From Terriglobales bacterium (GTDB lineage Bacteria; Acidobacteriota; Terriglobia; Terriglobales; Gp1-AA117): 6,276 bases of DNA. The DNA lies in contig JASLFF010000219.1 of NCBI GenBank assembly GCA_030150795.1, positions 1 through 6,276 on the forward strand. The letters are read 5' to 3'. How positions within the stretch are numbered: position 1 is the first letter of the stretch; every line of letters starts with the position of its first letter. The position numbers and the translations under genes are program-made. Below, piece by piece: positions 1 through 4,139 of this stretch. Below the pieces are notes generated by a model. That model had not been told where the DNA came from. It did not search any database and was given only the letters and a program-made list of their open reading frames with translations.

Positions 1-390
1 AAAGTGCGCGCTGGATTCGCCGCGCCCGTACCAGTCGATAATGGCTCCGTCGATTCCACGGCTCAGCATGTCATTTACCTGCTTTTGCACCTGCACAAGG
101 TCACTGGAGACGTACCCCACATTCATGTGGTCGCCAAAGCCAAACCAGGGAAGCAGATGGGCGTAAATTTTGGCTGTGGAACCAGGATAGAGCAGGCTGC
201 GGATGGGCGCTTTGCTGATGTTGGTGGCCCCTAAATTGTTGTTCGTCTGCGTGGCAAAGCTATTGGCTGCGCTGGTATTGTTTGCCGTCTCTGCGGCAAG
301 GGTGGTGGTGGCTTTAAAAGCGGTCCCTGCTGACGCCAAAAGCGACGAGAAAACGAGCAGAACGGTGACACAAACAGCGTATACACGCAC
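1..390 (-). CDS. Exported glycoside-hydrolase-like protein, N-terminal part (cut by window edge)
   Basis: This frame is open from a GTG at 390-388 to the first base of the window, giving 130 residues with no stop, so the C-terminal part is missing. The start is preceded by a GGGGGT tract about 5 nt upstream, a plausible ribosome site. Residues 1-21 form a classic signal peptide: a basic residue at 2, a hydrophobic stretch at about 4-19, and a probable cleavage site after ASA (19-21), so the product should be exported. Residues 25-60 are rich in Thr, Asn and Ala, like a flexible linker. The segment 73-124, with KIYAHLLPWFG, then NVGYVSSD, then a helix ending in DMLSRGIDGAIIDWYG, resembles the first strands of TIM-barrel glycosidases of the GH99/GH71-like type, where the 'H-PWFG' and 'GIDG-IDWYG' segments are typical. 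That family assignment is from memory and tentative. Export and coding status are much firmer. Confidence 0.72.
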   Translation of the reverse strand, partial: MRVYAVCVTVLLVFSSLLASAGTAFKATTTLAAETANNTSAANSFATQTNNNLGATNISKAPIRSLLYPGSTAKIYAHLLPWFGFGDHMNVGYVSSDLVQVQKQVNDMLSRGIDGAIIDWYGRGESSAHF

Positions 391-682
391 AATACACCCC
401 CGGAATGCGTCGCCCCGGAAAAACGACGAAATGCGCCCACTAGAATGAATTTTTGGTGGTTCTTATTTCAGATGTTGTGCGGATTCTAGCCCAATTCGCC
501 GTAACCCATATCCGCGAAAGCTCTAAGCTTTTCCCCATCATTTACCCTAGGGGACTACACAGAATGCCCGAGCAGTGCAGATTAGGGAACTAGGACACGT
601 CCTGATGGACCAGGCACAGGCGGGTTTTTGCCAGAGCAACGGACGGAAAGAAACTTGCGTCTAAACAAACCTGGGACATAGG
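391..682. other. Non-coding interval between divergent genes
   Basis: This 292-nt stretch separates the minus-strand exported protein from the plus-strand phosphoacceptor-like gene, so it must carry the promoters of both unless one is leaderless. No open frame with a credible ribosome site or protein-like composition is present. Small structures seen are an inverted repeat AAAGCT-CTA-AGCTTT at 517-531 and a GGAC-AC-GTCC element near 593-602. Neither has a U-tract, so neither looks like an intrinsic terminator. I could not pick a convincing -35/-10 pair. Confidence 0.5.
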
Positions 683-967
683 ATGACGTTTGCATCTGGA
701 ATGCGACCGGATGAGAAAGGGCTTATGAGCGCTCAACCCAAGACTGAGTCTGCTGCAAAGATTCCCCAGGAAATCAATACCAAGTTAAGATCGCTGGCGC
801 ACGATCTCAGCAATTCCGTTGAGACCATTATGCAGGCTTCTTACCTGCTGGCCCAATCCAGTTTGGATGAAAATGCCAAGAAGTGGGCGGATTTGATCGA
901 CAAAGCCAGCCGGGATTGCGCCAAAATCAATCGGGACATTCGCGACATTCTAAAGGCCAGCGCCTAG
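683..967 (+). CDS. Small orphan histidine-kinase phosphoacceptor (HisKA/DHp-like) protein
   Basis: This 94-residue protein consists mostly of two predicted amphipathic helices. Residues 30-58 carry an H-box-like segment, LAHDLSNSVETI, with the candidate phosphoacceptor at His40 followed by Asp41. Residues 63-92 form a second charged helix ending in RDIRDIL. This is the layout of the dimerisation/phosphoacceptor (DHp) domain of NtrB-like sensor kinases, whose H-box often reads 'HDLNN'. There is no sensor domain before it and no N, G1 or G2 ATP-binding boxes after it, because the frame stops at TAG 965-967. It therefore cannot autophosphorylate alone. It may act as a phosphotransfer or dimerisation partner, or only share the fold. 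Starts in frame are ATG 683 (GGGA 6 nt upstream), ATG 701 and ATG 725 (GAAAGGG 3 nt upstream). The shortest form still keeps the whole helical pair. The gene stands alone, convergent with the nucleotidyltransferase gene 28 nt away. Confidence 0.72.
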   Translation: MTFASGMRPDEKGLMSAQPKTESAAKIPQEINTKLRSLAHDLSNSVETIMQASYLLAQSSLDENAKKWADLIDKASRDCAKINRDIRDILKASA

Positions 968-995
968 GCTCCCGCTCCCCGTTCTCTATCAGCGG

Positions 996-1748
996 CTAGG
1001 CGACTCGCCGGGATGGAGCATTTGCCCGCAAAAAGTCCTGGGCGTTACGATAGCCTTCCAGTGTCCCCACATCCATATAGCTCTCACCTGCAAACTTGCC
1101 CCGCACCGGATTACCGGCGGTGATAAAGGCGTTCAGCAGTTCCCCCAGATAATTGTCGGCCCGGTGGCGGGATTCCCACAGCAGTCTCAGCCGATGGAAC
1201 GCCTCTCCGCGTATGGTCACAGCACCCCAGATCCAGTGCGATCGCGGATTTGCTTTCTTTACCTGGACTTCCTGAACATAGCCTAGATCGTCACAGATCA
1301 CCGCATCAAAGACTGACGGATTGGCCACGGGAAAGAGCACCAGATTGCATTCCGCTCCGCTCGGCGCCAGGGCCGGCGCATAAGCGTTCTCAGGAAACCA
1401 AATGGTATCTGGCAGGCCGATCAGGACTTGATCATGCCAGCGTGCAAATGGCTCGGCACGAAAAAGCGCGTCGCATAATCCCAGAGGCTGCTGCTGGACC
1501 ACGTAGAAAATCTCTGCTGCGTAATCGCGCTCAGCGTAGTACTTCACAATGTCAGTCTTTTCCGCGGAAATGACCATGCAGATCTGGCTGGCCCCGGCGG
1601 CAATCATTCGCTCCACCAGATACTCTGAGACAGCTTTGGGGCGCTCCACGCCGTTGACCATGCGCGAACCCACCGGCAGCAGCTCTTTGGAACAGCCCAG
1701 CGGCTGAATGCGTTCTCCAGCGCCGGCGGCAGGTATGATTCCGATCAT
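996..1748 (-). CDS. Sugar-phosphate nucleotidyltransferase (NDP-sugar pyrophosphorylase-like)
   Basis: The 250-residue product has the Rossmann-like nucleotidyltransferase (GT-A-type) fold signatures in order. Residues 3-26 hold a glycine-rich loop, AAGAGERIQPLG, followed by SKELLPVG, matching the G-x-G-x-R...K-x-L-x-P-V signature of RmlA/GalU/GlmU-type enzymes, with Arg13 and Lys21 as the expected catalytic/phosphate-binding pair. QQQPLGLCDAL (85-95) corresponds to the nucleotide-base-binding Q-x-x-P-x-G segment. LPDT (112-115) sits where a metal-binding Asp follows the central strand, and YMDVGTLEGY (224-233) is the late D-x-G-T motif. The enzyme should condense a sugar 1-phosphate with an NTP, releasing pyrophosphate, in the cytoplasm. 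Neither the sugar nor the base can be read from sequence. At 250 residues it is shorter than RmlA or GalU (about 290-300). The ATG overlaps the stop of the upstream glycosyltransferase (ATGA), and a GAGG site lies 7 nt upstream (1759-1756), so the two are probably translationally coupled. Confidence 0.88.
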   Translation of the reverse strand: MIGIIPAAGAGERIQPLGCSKELLPVGSRMVNGVERPKAVSEYLVERMIAAGASQICMVISAEKTDIVKYYAERDYAAEIFYVVQQQPLGLCDALFRAEPFARWHDQVLIGLPDTIWFPENAYAPALAPSGAECNLVLFPVANPSVFDAVICDDLGYVQEVQVKKANPRSHWIWGAVTIRGEAFHRLRLLWESRHRADNYLGELLNAFITAGNPVRGKFAGESYMDVGTLEGYRNAQDFLRANAPSRRVA

Positions 1749-2845
1749 TGTGCTACCTCTTTCTTCATGGATGCGTTCACGCCGGAACGCGCTTGTTCGA
1801 GATATTGCAGAAGCTGTCTTGCGCGAACATTGCCAGTGTGCTCGTCGAGCGTCCGCTGCCGGGCACGGGCCGCCATGGATTGCAACTGGCTATCCGGGGA
1901 ACTAAGAGCAGCTTCCACGTCTTCCGGGCCGGCCACGACCTGAAGCTCGTTTTGCAAATCGAAAAATGTTTCCAGCCCTTCCCATGAGTCGGTAATCAGC
2001 GGCGCGCCGCAGGCGGCAGCTTCAAAGAAGCGTCCTGAGGGGCACCAGCCGTTCGCTGCCATTTCACCGCGCGTAATATTCAGCGTGAGCCGGGAAGACG
2101 AATAAAAGCTGGAATGATCGGCTGGCGCAACATGTTCCATGCGGCGAACGTTTTCCGGCCATTCCCAGTTCCAGGGATACAACGACCCGGCGAGGAGAAA
2201 TAACTTCTCCGGATGGCGGCGCGAAGGCTCCAGCAGCAGCGCGTCTACTTTGGCCTGGCGGTCGGCTGAATATGTCCCCATATAACTCAGGTCGCATTGG
2301 AACTTTTTGATCGCGGCGACCCGGCAATAATCGTCGGGATCAACGCAGCCATAAAGAGGTCTTACCATCCGCGCGTGATAATCATCTTCCAGCTCTGACA
2401 GGACTTTTCCGCCGGTAAATGAAAGCACCAGATCAAATTCCTGAATCTGGTCGACTTCCAGATACTCGACTTCGCCGTGACGCAAATGATTCAGCGTTAC
2501 TGGAGTGTCCAAATCGTAAAAAACACGCAAAGGTCTGCTCAGATCCAATATCTCGTCATTGATGCGGCGGCCTTGCGGCAAGAAGCTGGCGGTAATTACG
2601 ACGTCAGAATCGGCAGCCGCTGTAAGTGCGCGGTCGCGGACTTCTGACCATTCTGGGTATAAAGTGAGTTCGCAATAATCGCAGGAATCAAAATCGCGGC
2701 GCGAGCTGTAGTAGGGAACATCCTTCTCAAAAAAGTGGACTTGATGGCCAAGGCGGTCCAGCGCGCGGATAATGGCGCGATAAGGCGTAGCATGCCCGTT
2801 GCCCCACGAGGAGGAAAGTGTCAGGCCAAAAACAGTGATTTTCAC
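1745..2845 (-). CDS. CgeB-family glycosyltransferase (GT-B type)
   Basis: Starting at GTG 2845-2843, the product is 366 residues. The N-terminus MKITVFGLTL is a first beta strand, followed by a glycine-rich loop SSSWGNGHATPYR (11-23) and then a helix and strand ending in GHQVHFFEKD, as in the N-terminal Rossmann half of CgeB-like transferases (COG4641 type). Residues 105-118 hold VFYDLDTPVT. The C-terminal half contains LNITRGEMAANGW (255-267) and then PSGRFFEAAACGAPLITD (269-286), which is the donor-binding signature of this family, followed by WEGLETFF. It presumably transfers a sugar from a nucleotide-sugar donor, and the overlapping downstream nucleotidyltransferase could make that donor. 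The open frame continues upstream to an ATG at 3082, but those 79 extra codons look non-coding and would precede the natural first strand. An AAGGA (about 10 nt) and GGA (3 nt) lie before the GTG. The acceptor is unknown. Confidence 0.87.
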   Translation of the reverse strand: MKITVFGLTLSSSWGNGHATPYRAIIRALDRLGHQVHFFEKDVPYYSSRRDFDSCDYCELTLYPEWSEVRDRALTAAADSDVVITASFLPQGRRINDEILDLSRPLRVFYDLDTPVTLNHLRHGEVEYLEVDQIQEFDLVLSFTGGKVLSELEDDYHARMVRPLYGCVDPDDYCRVAAIKKFQCDLSYMGTYSADRQAKVDALLLEPSRRHPEKLFLLAGSLYPWNWEWPENVRRMEHVAPADHSSFYSSSRLTLNITRGEMAANGWCPSGRFFEAAACGAPLITDSWEGLETFFDLQNELQVVAGPEDVEAALSSPDSQLQSMAARARQRTLDEHTGNVRARQLLQYLEQARSGVNASMKKEVAQ

Positions 2846-3131
2846 TCGTCCAGGGTCCTTGCGCAGGATGAGAAACCCGCGATGGTGAGATGTATTTTGG
2901 GGCAGAGCTGTTGCAGGGCTCTGAAACCCCGAAGCGCAGAGAGGGGGCCCTATAGCAACCATGCTCTTCAGGGCGAGCCCGGACGGCACGCAAGTACCCG
3001 GCCATCGAACATGATCTGCGAAAACACTTTTTCGGTGGCTGCCAACAGGGATCATCGCTGCGCTCGGGATTGGAGAATGCACGGAGCGCTCTTACCGCTG
3101 CATCCGCCGCGGAAAGGGTTTACACTGCGGG
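2846..3131. other. Divergent non-coding interval upstream of the glycosyltransferase and zinc-ribbon genes
   Basis: This 286-nt gap lies between the start of the minus-strand glycosyltransferase operon and the plus-strand catabolic cluster, so both promoters are expected here. Frames are open on both strands across it, but their translations are Arg/Pro/Ser/Cys-rich without recognisable domains, so I treat it as non-coding. A TACACT hexamer at 3121-3126, resembling a -10 box, lies just before the zinc-ribbon start and would imply an almost leaderless transcript. No good -35 accompanies it. Confidence 0.45.
2899..2930. repeat. Imperfect inverted repeat in the leader of the glycosyltransferase operon
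   Basis: The sequence reads GGGG CAGAGC, a 9-nt loop, GCTCTG, an AAA bulge, then CCCC. This gives a perfect 6-bp inner stem (2903-2908 with 2918-2923) and a 4-bp outer GC stem (2899-2902 with 2927-2930). No T-tract follows on either strand, so it is not a standard terminator. It could be a dispersed palindromic element or a structured 5' leader 54 nt or more before the GTG at 2845. Confidence 0.5.
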
Positions 3132-3311
3132 ATGATGAGCGAGCAACGGCAACCAGACTCTCAGTCGCCCGGGCAAGTTAACGCGAAGCCCTCCGCCAAG
3201 CCCGACCTTTCCAGCTATTGCCCTAATTGCGGTACCCAGATGCGCGACTCACGCTGCAAAATGGTGTGCAAGACCTGCGGCTTCTTTCTGAGCTGCAGCG
3301 ACTTCTACTGA
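3132..3311 (+). CDS. 59-residue six-cysteine zinc-ribbon protein
   Basis: ATG ATG at 3132 or 3135 opens a frame ending at TGA 3309-3311. Residues 1-27 are polar and Pro/Ser/Gln-rich, probably disordered. Residues 29-59 form a compact cysteine module: C30-P-N-C33-G, C42, C46-K-T-C49-G, then C55, ending in SCSDFY at the exact C-terminus. Two CxxC knuckles at this spacing are typical of a zinc ribbon, and the two further cysteines (42, 55) may complete or augment the site. From memory, similar 'CPxCG...RCK..C..CGyF.SCSDF' tails occur as tiny hypothetical proteins in Acidobacteriota and other phyla. No biochemical role is known to me. The stop is 4 nt before the ATG of the crotonase-like gene, so the two are almost certainly cotranscribed and perhaps translationally coupled. 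The ribosome site is weak: GGAAAGGG lies 13 nt upstream and GCGGG directly abuts the ATG. Confidence 0.85.
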   Translation: MMSEQRQPDSQSPGQVNAKPSAKPDLSSYCPNCGTQMRDSRCKMVCKTCGFFLSCSDFY

Positions 3312-3315
3312 GTCC

Positions 3316-3951
3316 ATGGAAATCGGCAATCTAACCGCTGCGGAAAAATACTTTGAGATCGAACGCAAAGCTGAAGTGGCTGTTCTCCGCATTGTTTCGT
3401 CCGATGGCACGAACAAGCTCGGGATGTCCCGCATCAGGGCTTTGCATCGGGCCGTGCAAGAATTGTCTGCCGAGGCCGAAAGTGGCGGCCTTGAGCGCCT
3501 CATCATCTCCGGCAACGAAAAATTCTTCTCTGCCGGCGCCGATCTAAATGAAATTTCGCAGCTTACGGCTGCGCAGGCCTTTGAGTTTTCACGCCAGGGA
3601 CAAGCGCTCATGCAGGCCATCGATCAGTTTCCCTTGCCTGTGATTGCCGCCATTCGCGGCTATTGCATGGGCGGTGGCATGGATTTGGCGCTGGCCTGCG
3701 ATTACCGCATTGCCGCGCCGAACGCGGTCTTTGGACATCGCGGTGCAAGCCTGGGCGTGATGACCGGCTGGGGAGGCACGCAGCGCCTGCCGCGCCTAAT
3801 CGGCAAAGCGCGTGCCATGCAGATGTTTCTGCTGGCGGAGATGGTCAAGGAGGAAGAGGCGTTGCGGATTGGATTGGTGGATAGGATCGCGGACGATCCA
3901 ATTACGCATGCGCTGCGATGCTTCCCAAGTGCCGCGAAAAATTCTCCGTAG
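3316..3951 (+). CDS. Crotonase-fold protein (enoyl-CoA hydratase/isomerase family), short and atypical
   Basis: This 211-residue protein carries the two oxyanion-hole segments of the crotonase superfamily: FSAGADL (71-77) and GYCMGGGMDLALACDYRIAA (115-134), followed by FGHRGASLGVMTGWGGTQRLPRLIG (139-163, key residues Gly143 and the GGTQRL loop). It should bind an acyl-CoA and stabilise an enolate. Relative to canonical enoyl-CoA hydratases (rat Glu144 and Glu164), the first glutamate is Asp123 and the second is Gly143, so classical syn-hydration chemistry is doubtful. Isomerase, decarboxylase or specialised hydratase activity is possible. Context with a methylcrotonoyl-CoA-carboxylase-type subunit and HMG-CoA lyase would suit a methylglutaconyl-CoA hydratase role. 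Typical members have about 255-265 residues. This one ends about 45-50 residues early after GLVDRIADDP, with an ALRCFPSAAKNSP tail, so the C-terminal helices involved in trimer packing are absent. The TAG stop overlaps a perfect palindrome. Its ATG lies 4 nt after the zinc-ribbon stop, without an obvious ribosome site. Confidence 0.87.
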   Translation: MEIGNLTAAEKYFEIERKAEVAVLRIVSSDGTNKLGMSRIRALHRAVQELSAEAESGGLERLIISGNEKFFSAGADLNEISQLTAAQAFEFSRQGQALMQAIDQFPLPVIAAIRGYCMGGGMDLALACDYRIAAPNAVFGHRGASLGVMTGWGGTQRLPRLIGKARAMQMFLLAEMVKEEEALRIGLVDRIADDPITHALRCFPSAAKNSP

Positions 3952-3972
3952 AGACGTAGCACGCTACGTCTC
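3951..3972. repeat. Perfect 10-bp palindrome at the end of the crotonase gene
   Basis: GAGACGTAGC, a 2-nt centre AC, then GCTACGTCTC. All ten pairs match, and the first G is the last base of the TAG stop codon. As RNA it would form a stable hairpin (9 bp with a 4-nt loop). There is no following T-run (AAGGCTAAATATG comes next), so it is not a textbook intrinsic terminator, although it could weaken transcription or protect the 3' end. The GACGTAGC/GCTACGTC core resembles dispersed palindromes I recall from Acidobacteriota intergenic regions. That is an unverified recollection. Confidence 0.8.
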
Positions 3973-4028
3973 AAGGCTAAATATGCCCTTTTGTTCTTGC
4001 GAAAGCATTTTCTGCTGAATCAGTGAAA

Positions 4029-4080
4029 ATCCGTGTCATCCGTGTTATCAGTGGTAAGGTTTTTCAGCGGTAAGGTTTTG
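4029..4080 (+). repeat. Short tandem repeats: three 9-mers merging into a duplicated 16-mer
   Basis: Three consecutive 9-bp units read ATCCGTGTC (4029-4037), ATCCGTGTT (4038-4046) and ATCAGTGGT (4047-4055). The last runs into a 16-bp unit, CAGTGGTAAGGTTTTT (4049-4064), repeated directly as CAGCGGTAAGGTTTTG (4065-4080) with two mismatches. The 'atCCGTGT...atCCGTG' phrase is like a dispersed intergenic repeat seen in several soil bacteria. I recall the pattern but cannot search for copies. It lies between the crotonase and carboxyltransferase genes, in a gap of 188 nt with no credible coding frame. Confidence 0.7.
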
Positions 4081-4089
4081 CTCCGCCGT

Positions 4090-4117
4090 TTGCGTGCTCT
4101 TTCTCCCCTCATTTAAT
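4090..4117 (+). promoter_or_regulatory. Possible promoter for the carboxyltransferase gene
   Basis: TTGCGT (4090-4095) and TTTAAT (4112-4117) are 16 nt apart. The second matches TATAAT at five of six positions and the first matches TTGACA at three. Transcription would begin around 4124, leaving a leader of about 16 nt before ATG 4140. An 8-bp perfect palindrome ATCTAGAT (4116-4123) overlaps the -10/start region and could be an operator or chance. This is a weak prediction. Confidence 0.22.
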
Positions 4118-4139
4118 CTAGATAGTTTGCCCAACTTCT

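Noticed and set aside
4..448. Plus-strand open frames of 76 and 81 codons at the left edge
   Set aside because: They lie opposite the signal-peptide-bearing minus-strand gene, which has far better protein features.
605..664. 19-codon plus-strand frame just upstream of the phosphoacceptor-like gene
   Set aside because: It is too short to support, with no good ribosome site and no recognisable leader-peptide character.
2846..3082. 79-codon N-terminal extension of the glycosyltransferase to an ATG at 3082
   Set aside because: The extension has no domain-like pattern, spans a hairpin, and would precede the natural first beta strand that starts at GTG 2845.
2735..3181. 148-codon plus-strand open frame across the glycosyltransferase start and the divergent gap
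   Set aside because: It is antisense to a well-supported gene and then runs through non-coding DNA. The composition is Arg/Pro/Ser-rich with no recognisable motif, and it overlaps the zinc-ribbon gene in another frame.
3951..3972. Intrinsic terminator for the zinc-ribbon/crotonase transcript
   Set aside because: The stem is strong but no T-tract follows, so I list it as a palindromic repeat rather than a terminator.
4029..4080. CRISPR array or minisatellite
   Set aside because: The units are 9 and 16 bp, contiguous and degenerate, with no spacers and no cas-like genes nearby.
3952..4139. Remnant of the missing crotonase C-terminus in another frame (frameshift)
   Set aside because: Reading all three plus frames gave no segment resembling the family's C-terminal helices, and the gap is occupied by repeats.
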